Shown here: one piece after another, positions 1 to 8,143 of the stretch
How positions within the stretch are numbered: position 1 is the stretch's first letter
Layout: every line of letters begins with the position of its first letter
Assembly: GCA_002238945.1 (NCBI GenBank)
Contig: MPNI01000008.1
Coordinates: 1-64,000, forward strand
Direction: 5' to 3'
Origin: Proteobacteria bacterium bin106
Lineage (GTDB): Bacteria; Bdellovibrionota_B; Oligoflexia; Oligoflexales; Bin106
Length of the DNA: 64,000 bases
Position numbers and translations under genes: made by a program
The notes under the pieces: generated by a model
The model's database searches: none
What the model saw: the letters and a program-made list of their open reading frames with translations, nothing else
Told to the model about the DNA's origin: nothing

Positions 1-1
1 C

Positions 2-1495
2 CCCCCAGAAAATAATGACTCTTTAGTTCTAAAAAAAGGCAGTGTATTTGTTTCTTATGGAAATACATTTAAAATAGATAAGGTATTTGATCACAAAGAA
101 TCTTTTGCTTTAATGGATGGTTTTGGCTCTCATAGAGGATTGTGTGGGAGCCATATGGATAATTATGATCCTGATTACTACGAGCGTATAAACTCGGGTA
201 ATGCTGGCTACGAAATAAATGGTGTTCCTGGTGCACGTGAATTATATTATAATGGCATGTCTCTTTTAGGCAGTCATGGAGAATGTCAGATTGTATGTGA
301 GCATTCTGTGCAAGATTTAGCATCATCTTTTAAACGTGGTTATATGGATCTTTCTCCCACAGGACAAATACCAGCTGGGGAAGATGGTGGTATAAGTTTA
401 GGGGCTACAGAGCATGAAGATGGTAAAGAAATAGCTCAAAGAATAACAGCTAAGTTTAATGCATTTAAAGACTCTCGTTCATGTGAGATTCATTCATTTC
501 AAGGCTGGAAGGAAAGTAGCAATAATAGAGTTACTCATGATGATAAAGAAGAATTAGCATGGATGAGATATGGCAGTAAGTTGTATATTAATCATTTTGA
601 AAAAAATAAAAATGAGGGTGCTTTTCATCGTGGCAAAGTCATACCTTTTTCTGACTATTTATATCTTTATGCTGGTAAGAAAAGTATTTATAGTGAAGGT
701 TTTGGTAGGGATCATACTTTAAGTATTTGTTCTAGTGCTTGGAATTATGTATTTGCAAACCGAAACCGTCAGTCAGAGGGTAATACAGTTGGTGAACGGT
801 TAATGACAAGAATGTTTGATGCTTATGCCGCCTCTACATCATCGCCTGATTCATTGCCTTCTAAAGAGAATCTGTCAGGAAAATGCATGAGAGTTTGTAA
901 TATTACAGAAAAGAGAGATCAGCCTGAGTGCAATGTTAAACGAGTAGGTCGTGAGTACATAAAATTGCACGAATTTTTTGGTGGCTTAAAAGCTAGTTTT
1001 TGCAGTGTGGGTGAACGTAAAAATAAAATAGAAGGATTTATTGAGGAGATTAAAGGTGCTAAAAATACGTTTTCACAATGGAATCCTGGAATGCTTAGCC
1101 CTGAAGACGACCCTGAAGGCAACAAGATAGAGTTTGCAGTTGAAAAGGTAAGTGATATTAATAGTCATGTTTTTGATGGTCCTATTCAAAGTATTGAATT
1201 GAAAGATGGGCCCGGAAATGAAGATAATTTTGTTGCAAGCATTGAAGTTGGTAAAGCTAAGAACGGGTGTGTTATAAAAGCCCTTAATAGATATATACAC
1301 ACATCATCAAAACTTAATGAGTTGCGGTTGATGATTCATAAAGCACATTTTGCAGCTGAAAACTGTGTTGATAAAGGTAAGTTGTACCTTGAAGCTCTTA
1401 AAAAACTAGAAGCTTCCCAAAATAGTGAAGATGATAAAAGTGATAGCATTAGCATCACTTTTAAGTTTAAAAAAGAAGAAGATCAACGACCTTAA
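2..1495 (+). CDS. Unknown Cys-containing protein, 5' end outside window
   Basis: The reading frame is open from base 2 to the TAA at 1493-1495, so this is the C-terminal part (about 497 residues) of a larger gene that begins before the window. The ATG at 113 lies inside this open frame, has no clear ribosome binding site, and is probably internal. I do not recognise the family. The visible part is hydrophilic, with scattered cysteines (such as CGSH, CQIVCEH, CMRVC and CSVG), no membrane segment, and a lysine- and acid-rich C-terminus that ends in a helical, probably coiled stretch. Cysteine spacing suggests an exported, disulfide-containing or metal-binding protein, but the N-terminus that would carry a signal peptide is missing. 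It converges on the ABC-F gene. Confidence 0.75.
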   Translation, partial: PPENNDSLVLKKGSVFVSYGNTFKIDKVFDHKESFALMDGFGSHRGLCGSHMDNYDPDYYERINSGNAGYEINGVPGARELYYNGMSLLGSHGECQIVCEHSVQDLASSFKRGYMDLSPTGQIPAGEDGGISLGATEHEDGKEIAQRITAKFNAFKDSRSCEIHSFQGWKESSNNRVTHDDKEELAWMRYGSKLYINHFEKNKNEGAFHRGKVIPFSDYLYLYAGKKSIYSEGFGRDHTLSICSSAWNYVFANRNRQSEGNTVGERLMTRMFDAYAASTSSPDSLPSKENLSGKCMRVCNITEKRDQPECNVKRVGREYIKLHEFFGGLKASFCSVGERKNKIEGFIEEIKGAKNTFSQWNPGMLSPEDDPEGNKIEFAVEKVSDINSHVFDGPIQSIELKDGPGNEDNFVASIEVGKAKNGCVIKALNRYIHTSSKLNELRLMIHKAHFAAENCVDKGKLYLEALKKLEASQNSEDDKSDSISITFKFKKEEDQRP

Positions 1496-1799
1496 AATTT
1501 TAGAAGGGAAGTTATGACATCTTAAATCTCTAAGTCTATGATGGCATGCTAGCTACACTAGCTACACTAGCTACAAGAGCTGAAGTCTATATGTTGATTC
1601 CATACCAATTGATGGATGGTAAAAAACAGGTTTTATGTATTAAGAGATAATGACACATGATAAAACAGTAAACGAACTGGGGCTCAGATGAACTAAGCAA
1701 CTTATCGTGGAAAGGTTTTGTCCTGACTTTAACATATTAAGCTGAGTCATAATTTTTGATAATAATAGAAATCCTCTGAGGTGAGAATAGTGGTATATG
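1496..1799. other. Gene-free convergent gap
   Basis: This 304-bp stretch lies between two converging genes. I see no convincing gene and no strong terminator hairpin with a T-tract. Its one clear structure is the 9-bp triple repeat at 1549-1575. Confidence 0.6.
1549..1575. repeat. Tandem repeat, 9 bp x 3
   Basis: The unit ctagctaca occurs three times head to tail without mismatch. It is one of many short tandem duplications in the gaps of this window. Confidence 0.9.
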
Positions 1800-3401
1800 T
1801 TAGCTGGTGTAGTCAAGATAAGAACTATAGTCAGTTTTTTGATCCATGGTGAGATGTCCTGTTCTATCAAAAACCAAGATTCGGTTGGCGATGGTTTGGA
1901 TAAACTCATGATCTGTAGATGAAAATATAACAGTTCCTTTGAATGCGCTGATGCCGTTATTAAGAGCTGTGATGCTCTCAAGATCAAGGTGGGCTGTGGG
2001 GTTATCTAAGATGAGTAGGTTGGCTTTTTGAAGCATCATTTTTGCAAGAATACATCGTACCTTTTCTCCTCCCGAAAGTACTTTTACTTTTTTATGTACA
2101 TCATCTTTAGAAAAGAGCATACGTCCTAGAAAACTTCTGAGAAAGGTTTCATCTTGTTGTTTTTCGGTGGTGAATGTACCGAGCCATTCAAGTAAACTCT
2201 TATCTTGATCATTTTCAAAGTAGCTGTGATGATCTTTGGGAAAATACGAACGTGATATGGTGACGCCAAAACGGAGTGCTGAGTCATGTTGTGATAGTTG
2301 AGAGTTACCGAGAATGGATAATAAAGCTGTTTGGGTTGCGTCATCACCGAGTATCACCACCTTGTCACCTTTTTCAATGGTGACATTGACCTTATGAAGC
2401 AATGTCTTGCCATGACTTTCATAGCTAAGATCATGGATGGTAAGAATATCTTTACCAGCTTCGCGTTGTTGTTCAAAATGGATATAAGGATATTTACGTG
2501 AAGAAACCGGTAGGGATGAAAGATCAAGAGATTCAAGAATTTTACGTCTTGATGTAGCTTGTTTGGACTTTGCTGCATTTGCAGAAAAACGAGCGATGAA
2601 TGTTTTGAGTTCTTTAGCTTTATCTTCAGCTTTTTTCTTTTGATCAGAGCGTAATTTCAAATTCAATTCTGAGGCTTGTAGCCAAAAAGAGTAGTTGCCG
2701 GAATAAATGGTGATGCGTGAATAATCAATATCTGCCATATGAGTACAGACACGATTGAGAAAATGGCGATCATGGGAAACCACAATAAGAGTGTTTTTGA
2801 ATTCAAGAAGAAAGTTTTCAAGCCAGTGGATAGCCTCAATATCTAAATCGTTGGTAGGTTCATCAAGTAAAAGAACATCAGGGGCACCAAAGAGAGCTTG
2901 GGCAAGAAGCACTTTGACCTTTTGGGCTCCGTTGAGTTCTGCCATGGATTTATGTAAGATATCAGCGCTAAGTCCTAGTCCTGATAATAGAGTTCCAGCT
3001 TCAGCTTCAGCCTCCCATCCACCAAGTTCAGCAAATTCGGCTTCCAGCTTACTAGCAAGAATGCCATCTTCTTCACTAAAAGGCTCTTTTTCATAAATTT
3101 TGCTGCGTTGTTGGCCTATGGCATAAAGCTTGGGGTTACCGAGTGTGATGCAATCCAGTACGGACTCTTGATCATAGGCATGATGATCCTGTTTGAGAAA
3201 AGAGAGTCTTTGTCCAGGATGTGTACTTACCTGACCAGAGTTGGGAGCTATTTCTCCGCTAAGGACCTTCATAAATGTGGACTTCCCTGCTCCATTAGCC
3301 CCTATTAATCCATAGCAATTGCCAGGAGAGAAGGTGATGTTGACATCTTCAAAGAGTTTGCGATCACCGAAACGTAAAAAGACATTGTGGGTTGCAATCA
3401 T
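1800..3401 (-). CDS. ABC-F family ATPase (YbiT/YkpA type)
   Basis: This is a cytosolic ATPase with two nucleotide-binding domains and no membrane segments. ABC-F proteins bind the ribosomal E site and act in translation or antibiotic protection. Domain 1 has an intact Walker A (GANGAGKS, residues 34-41), Walker B DEPTNDLD near 180 and SHDRH near 209. A charged linker (about 245-300) contains RFSANAAKSKQATSRRK, typical of the YbiT/YkpA subgroup. Domain 2 keeps the signature LSGGE (442-446) but lacks the Walker A lysine (GDDATQTA, 352-359), has Asn in place of the catalytic Glu (LDNPT) and Thr in place of the switch His (STDHEF). From memory, the second Walker A is also degenerate in Bacillus YkpA. 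Length (533) is normal for the family. Confidence 0.92.
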   Translation of the reverse strand: MIATHNVFLRFGDRKLFEDVNITFSPGNCYGLIGANGAGKSTFMKVLSGEIAPNSGQVSTHPGQRLSFLKQDHHAYDQESVLDCITLGNPKLYAIGQQRSKIYEKEPFSEEDGILASKLEAEFAELGGWEAEAEAGTLLSGLGLSADILHKSMAELNGAQKVKVLLAQALFGAPDVLLLDEPTNDLDIEAIHWLENFLLEFKNTLIVVSHDRHFLNRVCTHMADIDYSRITIYSGNYSFWLQASELNLKLRSDQKKKAEDKAKELKTFIARFSANAAKSKQATSRRKILESLDLSSLPVSSRKYPYIHFEQQREAGKDILTIHDLSYESHGKTLLHKVNVTIEKGDKVVILGDDATQTALLSILGNSQLSQHDSALRFGVTISRSYFPKDHHSYFENDQDKSLLEWLGTFTTEKQQDETFLRSFLGRMLFSKDDVHKKVKVLSGGEKVRCILAKMMLQKANLLILDNPTAHLDLESITALNNGISAFKGTVIFSSTDHEFIQTIANRILVFDRTGHLTMDQKTDYSSYLDYTS

Positions 3402-3450
3402 AAAATTATTCTGACAAAAAAAGTGGATATATACAGATAGATAGTAACTG

Positions 3451-3480
3451 CTGAAGTTGACTGAAGTTGACTGAAATTGA
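3451..3480. repeat. Tandem repeat, 10 bp x 3
   Basis: The unit ctgaagttga is repeated three times (the last copy has one mismatch) just upstream of the ABC-F gene start. A run of seven G follows at 3484-3490. Confidence 0.9.
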
Positions 3481-3549
3481 CCTGGGGGGGCACGTTACAG
3501 TTCTACCTTGATTTGCACTGTATTGCAAAGTTTTGCAATAGTATCGCTT

Positions 3550-4431
3550 TTATAAATCTTTATGGAGCCGTTTGCAAATGGAGATCGTGGTGTGGTCTTG
3601 TGGGTTTTGGGATTTTTTGGAAGGTAAGCAGTATTTATGGATAGTGCTTTGATCATCTACCCAACGAAGATTTAAAAGAAAAAGTCCTAAATCATGGAGG
3701 ACTCTTTTAACAGAAGGCACGTTTTGTACTGTGGAAGGATCTTCAGCCATTAAGGTGTCCCAATGATCTATCAGTACGGGAAGGTCTTTGTAGGTTTGAA
3801 GAAATGGGCTTGTTTGATCTTTGTCGTTGAGGCTTTTGAAAGCTTGGCCTTCTTCTGAGAGGGTTTGGGTGGCTTGGAAAAATATGTAGCTACTTGCCCA
3901 TAGCGCTACAATGGACCACATACCTGAAACATGAGGACGAAGTTTTTTGAGCACAGGTAAGAGAGCACGTCCGGTGAGTATGGTTGCTGCTGTAGCTGTG
4001 CTAGCTCCCATAGCTCCATAGATAGGGGCGCGTGAAGCTAATTTATGGCGTTTGTAAGCTTGATGGAGCTCTTTAAGATTGTGACGTTCTGACTCATCAG
4101 GTTGATGGAAGAATACTTTTTGAGGGCTAAAAGAAACACTTTGATCATCGAGGCTGCGAAAGGCAGCCACACAAGAATTGTGTTTAGCAGTTCCCATCAC
4201 ATCCACAAGGCAAGACTGAAAATGATATGTGTAATCATCGTGTTGGACAAATCGTAGCACGTAGTGAGTGTCGTTTACGGCATTGAGAGAAGAGCTATGG
4301 GGATCGGTGTGTGTTGATGGGGATTTGCAGCTCCATATCAGAGCTAAAGCGCAAAGGGCTATAGCTGTTAGGATATATGGAATATATTTGGCTAGGATAT
4401 ATGGAGTATATTTGCGGGGGTATGTATTCAC
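3550..4431 (-). CDS. Predicted lipoprotein with internal membrane segment
   Basis: I do not recognise the family. The N-terminus has a hydrophobic stretch (ILTAIALCALALIWSC) that ends in a plausible lipobox (IWSC), so the mature protein probably starts at that cysteine. A second hydrophobic region around residues 140-190 (AMGASTATAATIL and MWSIVALWASSYIFF) suggests membrane insertion. The C-terminal third is hydrophilic with two further cysteines. The first 20 codons are built from an imperfect 24-nt tandem duplication (YTPYILAK then YIPYILTA), which lengthens the region before the signal core. The gene lies downstream of proS on the same strand but is separated from it by about 110 bp, so it may have its own promoter. 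Its function is unknown. Confidence 0.7.
   Translation of the reverse strand: MNTYPRKYTPYILAKYIPYILTAIALCALALIWSCKSPSTHTDPHSSSLNAVNDTHYVLRFVQHDDYTYHFQSCLVDVMGTAKHNSCVAAFRSLDDQSVSFSPQKVFFHQPDESERHNLKELHQAYKRHKLASRAPIYGAMGASTATAATILTGRALLPVLKKLRPHVSGMWSIVALWASSYIFFQATQTLSEEGQAFKSLNDKDQTSPFLQTYKDLPVLIDHWDTLMAEDPSTVQNVPSVKRVLHDLGLFLLNLRWVDDQSTIHKYCLPSKKSQNPQDHTTISICKRLHKDL
4369..4416. repeat. Tandem repeat, 24 bp x 2, inside a signal peptide
   Basis: Two 24-bp units (4369-4392 and 4393-4416) are tandemly repeated with three mismatches, in frame, in the N-terminal codons of the lipoprotein gene. Confidence 0.85.
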
Positions 4432-4542
4432 GGTATCTCACTGTGACAAAAGAAGTGATATGGCATGTGGTTTGATGCTGGGTTATCGATGGGCAGTTAA
4501 GAATATTTAATGACTTAATGAGAGAGAAGGATAAAAGAACTG

Positions 4543-6057
4543 TTAGTAAGCTTTAGCAAATAGGACAGAATGGGAGGCTTTTTGATGGCTAAAGGCGCAT
4601 TTGGCATCTGGGTTATGTTGATGGGGGATATTTTGTGGTTTTAGTGGAATGCAACGTGGTGAGAGTTTGTGTTTTGCTAAAAATTCATGGCCTATGGCAT
4701 CTTTGCACCATGGCAGGTAAATAAATCCTTTGCCGCCACTAGCGAGAAAATTTTCGGTTTCTTCAAGACTATGGAAGCTATGAAGATGTGTGCTAAGGAA
4801 TGTGCGGGCTTTATCTATTAAGTATGTGTGTAGAGCTGAGAGTTCTTCGGTGATGGCACGAAGAAATGCAGCTTGGGGTAAGGTTGTTTTTGTATGGGTG
4901 CGGTTATCTCTGCGTGCAAAACTTACAGTCTGTTCTTTGAGTTCTTTGGGTCCTATTTCAATACGGATAGGAACACCGCGTTTGATATGTTGCCAGTTTT
5001 TCTCTCCTGGACGAATAGAACGCTGGTCCACATGAACACGAAGGGGCTCTTTTGCGTAGTGCAGAGAAGATAAGGATTCTTTGAGTATGTGACAGTACTT
5101 GAGAATATCTTTATCTTGGTTTGTGTTGCGTAATATGGGTTGGATAACAATGTGTTTGGGTGCCACTTTAGGAGGAAGCACTAAGCCATCATCATCACTG
5201 TGGGTCATGATCATACCGCCAATAAGTCTGGTGGAAACCCCCCAAGAAGTGGTCCAGGCATGCTGTTGCTCGCCTTGTTGGTTTTGAAAGCGGATATTAT
5301 AAGCTTTGGCAAAAATCTGTCCAAGAAAATGGCTGGTTCCAGCTTGAAGGGCTTTGCCATCTTGCATCAAAGCTTCTATACAATAGGTTTCAACAGCTCC
5401 TGGAAAGCGTTCATCGGGTGTTTTGGTCCCGGATATGGTAGGTATGGCTAGATAATCACTGACAAAATCAGAATACAGTGACAGCATGGCGGTGGTTTCT
5501 TCTTGAGCTTCTTCAGCTGTGGCATGAACGGTGTGGCCTTCTTGCCAGAGAAACTCAGAGGTACGCACAAAAAAGCGCGTTCGCATCTCCCAACGCACTA
5601 CATTAGCCCATTGATTGATAAGAATGGGTAGGTCACGATATGAATGAACCCATTTAGCATAGGTTTCTCCGATGATGGCTTCAGAAGTAGGACGTACCAC
5701 ATAAGGTTCTTCAAGGGGAGAAGCAGGCGCCAGTTTTCCTTCCTGCGTAGACGTTAACCGGCTATGGGTGACCACAGCACATTCTTGGGCAAAACCATCG
5801 ATGTGAGAGGCTTCTTTTTCGAGAAGCTTGATAGGAATCAAAAGAGGAAAATAGGCGTTTTCATGGCCGGTATCTTTGAAGCGTTGATCGAGTTGTTTTT
5901 GGATGATTTCCCATATGCCATACCCCCATGGTTTTATCACCATAGAGCCTCGAGATGAAGAATGTTCAGCAAGGTCAGCTGCCATAATCACTTGCTGATA
6001 CCAAGCAGCAAAATCCTGGCTACGCTGAGGTGTGATGGCTGTTTTTTTGTTAGCCAT
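4543..6057 (-). CDS. proS: Prolyl-tRNA synthetase (archaeal/eukaryotic-like, short form)
   Basis: This class II aminoacyl-tRNA synthetase charges tRNA-Pro with proline in the cytosol. The N-terminal catalytic core shows RPTSEAIIGETYAKW, the motif 2 region RWEMRTRFFVRTSEFLWQEG, and the motif 3 region STRLIGGMIMTHSDDDG. It is followed by the anticodon-binding domain (IVIQPIL onward) and a C-terminal extension with PWCKDAIGHEF. The length of 504 residues and the absence of the long editing insertion place it in the type 3 group, as in archaea, eukaryotes and several bacterial lineages. The start is the ATG at 6057, with MANKKTAITPQRSQDF matching the family N-terminus. It stands alone on the minus strand, divergent from rpsP. 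Confidence 0.96.
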   Translation of the reverse strand: MANKKTAITPQRSQDFAAWYQQVIMAADLAEHSSSRGSMVIKPWGYGIWEIIQKQLDQRFKDTGHENAYFPLLIPIKLLEKEASHIDGFAQECAVVTHSRLTSTQEGKLAPASPLEEPYVVRPTSEAIIGETYAKWVHSYRDLPILINQWANVVRWEMRTRFFVRTSEFLWQEGHTVHATAEEAQEETTAMLSLYSDFVSDYLAIPTISGTKTPDERFPGAVETYCIEALMQDGKALQAGTSHFLGQIFAKAYNIRFQNQQGEQQHAWTTSWGVSTRLIGGMIMTHSDDDGLVLPPKVAPKHIVIQPILRNTNQDKDILKYCHILKESLSSLHYAKEPLRVHVDQRSIRPGEKNWQHIKRGVPIRIEIGPKELKEQTVSFARRDNRTHTKTTLPQAAFLRAITEELSALHTYLIDKARTFLSTHLHSFHSLEETENFLASGGKGFIYLPWCKDAIGHEFLAKHKLSPRCIPLKPQNIPHQHNPDAKCAFSHQKASHSVLFAKAY

Positions 6058-6412
6058 AAAATTTTTGCTCCTAAGAATGGTGTTCTATGTTATCTATGCC
6101 CAGAAGAGTTCATCTATAGAGCATATGCTGCATATGCTCTATATATACTTTAGTAGTGTACAAAAGTGTATAAATTGTATATCTCTATGTACATAGCATA
6201 ACCAAGGTATTTCTTAAAAGCTTGTAACTTGTAAGAGGTGTATAATATGAGGGGATACTGTGATACTGTGATACAGCAAGCTCCTTAGGTGTTTTCTAGG
6301 TAGCATGTATGGTATGTATGGCAATGTATGGCATAAAATGTATGGCATAAAATGTATGGCATAAAAAAACCAGCAGGTATTTTAGATAACTTTATGATGC
6401 AAGGTGTGAAGA
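6058..6412. other. Divergent intergenic region proS / rpsP
   Basis: This 355-bp divergent gap must contain the promoters of proS and of the rpsP operon. A TATAAT hexamer at 6241-6246 faces rpsP, but I find no well-spaced -35 element. The 3' part is occupied by the 14-bp triple repeat at 6324-6365, ending about 50 bp before the rpsP start. No gene is visible. Confidence 0.5.
6324..6365. repeat. Tandem repeat, 14 bp x 3
   Basis: Three identical head-to-tail copies of atgtatggcataaa lie in the leader of rpsP. Shorter related copies of atgtatgg precede them from about 6305. Confidence 0.92.
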
Positions 6413-6706
6413 ATGGTGCGTATTCGTTTAGCTCGTCATGGTCGGAAAAATCGTCCGTTTTATCACGTAGTGGCTGCTGATAGTCGCTTTCCTCGTGATG
6501 GACGTTTCATTGAAAAATTGGGCAAGTATGATCCTGGTCATCATCCATCCTTAGTGGACCTTAATGTAGAAAGAATTCAGCATTGGTACGGTTCTGGGGC
6601 TCAGTTGTCTCATCAGGTGAAGGTGATATTAGAAAAGCACAAGGTTGCTCTTAAGCGTTTTCATACTCATAAAAATCCTGTAACTCCTGTCATTTCCTCC
6701 TCGTAA
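6413..6706 (+). CDS. rpsP: Small ribosomal subunit protein bS16
   Basis: This structural protein of the 30S subunit is 97 residues long, with the family N-terminus MVRIRLARHGRKNRPFYHVV, followed by ADSRFPRDGRFIEKLGKYDP. The family is usually 75-100 residues, so the length is normal and the C-terminal tail (about residues 80-97) is the variable part. It is the first gene of the rpsP-rimM-trmD cluster, an arrangement conserved in many bacteria. Here rplS does not follow trmD. The gap to rimM is 36 bp, consistent with co-transcription. Confidence 0.97.
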   Translation: MVRIRLARHGRKNRPFYHVVAADSRFPRDGRFIEKLGKYDPGHHPSLVDLNVERIQHWYGSGAQLSHQVKVILEKHKVALKRFHTHKNPVTPVISSS

Positions 6707-6742
6707 TAGCCAAGCATTCATAAGCGAGAATGTGTATTGTCT

Positions 6743-7462
6743 ATGGCTAAAAGATCACGCATAGAGATGTACTGTGGTCATGATGTGGATGATAGCTGGA
6801 TATGTGTGGGGTACGTGGGCAAACCTTATGCTTTGCAGGGTGGGATGTATATCCATTTAGGGGTGCATGCTTTTGCTTATGGGTTAGAGGGACTTGCAGT
6901 ACAACCTCCTACGGGTGTCTGTTTGCAGCGTCTGTCTTTGAAATCCTTGCTCTGTATAGATGTGGATCAACACAAGCTACATCAACCAAATCAACTCAAT
7001 ATAGCAACGCAGAAAACATCATCATCGTATGAAGTGAAACGGCTACGATATGTGGGTTCTGTGCAACATTTGGATCTTTATCCATCTTTTGTGGTACATC
7101 TTGAGGGTGTGGATGGGCGTTCTCAGGCATTAGTTCTTCATTCTCGTATGGTTTGGGCTCTTCGTGAAGACTTAGTGGCTATGAGAGAGGTGGGTGGTGA
7201 TTATGTATTTTGGCAGGATGTATATCAAAAACCGGTATGGCAAGATGATGTGATATTAGGTCATGTGGTGGATATTCAGCATTTTGGTGCTTCTAATGTT
7301 TTGACTATTTTGCATCCTCTTCAAAATCGTTTTCTTGAATTACCTTTTGTTAAAGATTACTTTGCTCCTTTGAAAAGAGACGAGAAGACAGAGACAAAAG
7401 AAGGCTTTTTAAAATGTTTGAAAAAAGCAGCTGATCTGGAAGATCTATGGCAGAATTCATAA
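6743..7462 (+). CDS. rimM: Ribosome maturation factor RimM (divergent)
   Basis: RimM binds S19 and assists maturation of the 30S subunit 3' domain. The N-terminal RimM barrel contains VGYVGKPYALQGGMYIHL (compare the family VGKPHGLRGEV), and the C-terminal PRC-type barrel contains VFWQDVYQKPVW and the conserved end LPFVKDYF. The middle is poorly conserved. The ATG at 6743 is preferred over the in-frame TTG at 6737 because the purine-rich GCGAGAA ends 12 nt before the ATG. The gene overlaps trmD by 16 bp, suggesting translational coupling. Assignment rests on the motifs and on the rpsP-rimM-trmD order. Confidence 0.88.
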   Translation: MAKRSRIEMYCGHDVDDSWICVGYVGKPYALQGGMYIHLGVHAFAYGLEGLAVQPPTGVCLQRLSLKSLLCIDVDQHKLHQPNQLNIATQKTSSSYEVKRLRYVGSVQHLDLYPSFVVHLEGVDGRSQALVLHSRMVWALREDLVAMREVGGDYVFWQDVYQKPVWQDDVILGHVVDIQHFGASNVLTILHPLQNRFLELPFVKDYFAPLKRDEKTETKEGFLKCLKKAADLEDLWQNS

Positions 7463-8139
7463 AACCTACCTTACGTTTTGTAACGATTTATCCTCAATTG
7501 GTGAGTCATTATCTTGACTTTGCGGTGATGGCTCAGGCACAGAAAAAATCCTTGGTCCATTTTGAGACCCATGATCTGCGTGCAAGTTCTACTTTGCCTC
7601 ACCGAGCTGTGGATGCTCCTCCTTATGGAGGAGGAGAAGGGATGGTGATGCGTGCTGATGTTTTGGCGTGTGCTGTAAAGAGATATCCAGATGATTATAT
7701 CATCACCACATCTCCTGCAGGGCGGTATTTTGATCAACACGAAGCACAGCGGTTATATGAATTATTCATATCGGGGCGGTCTATCACGTTTGTATGTGGG
7801 CGTTTTAGTGGCCTTGATGAACGTTTTATCAAAAAATATGTGGATGATTCGTATAGCTTAGGTGATTTTGTTGTTAGTGGTGGAGAATTACCGTCTTTGA
7901 TGATTGCCGAAAGTATTGTACGCCTGTTACCAGGGGTATTGGGTAATCATGTGAGTGTGCAACAAGACTCGTTTGGAGTGGCTTTAAAAAATCAGCTTCA
8001 TGCTCCCCTCTATACCCGTCCTGAAATGTTTGAAGATATGCCTGTACCGCAGGTGTTACGTTCAGGTGATCATGCTGCCATTAAGCAATGGAAGGAGCAA
8101 GCAAGTCAGAGGCGTAGTGCTCAAAAATTTAGGCGATGA
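7447..8139 (+). CDS. trmD: tRNA (guanine-N1-)-methyltransferase TrmD
   Basis: TrmD methylates G37 of tRNAs that have a G at position 36, using S-adenosylmethionine bound in a trefoil knot. The sequence shows PPYGGGEGMVM (residues 58-68), CGRFSGLDERF (117-127, the family usually has CGRYEGIDERF) and SLGDFVVSGGELP (137-149), which build the SAM site. At 230 residues it is slightly shorter than the usual 240-250 and has a short C-terminal domain (PQVLRSGDHAAIKQWK). It starts inside the rimM 3' end and finishes 4 bp before the convergent gene at 8144. Confidence 0.97.
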   Translation: MAEFIKPTLRFVTIYPQLVSHYLDFAVMAQAQKKSLVHFETHDLRASSTLPHRAVDAPPYGGGEGMVMRADVLACAVKRYPDDYIITTSPAGRYFDQHEAQRLYELFISGRSITFVCGRFSGLDERFIKKYVDDSYSLGDFVVSGGELPSLMIAESIVRLLPGVLGNHVSVQQDSFGVALKNQLHAPLYTRPEMFEDMPVPQVLRSGDHAAIKQWKEQASQRRSAQKFRR

Positions 8140-8143
8140 TGCT

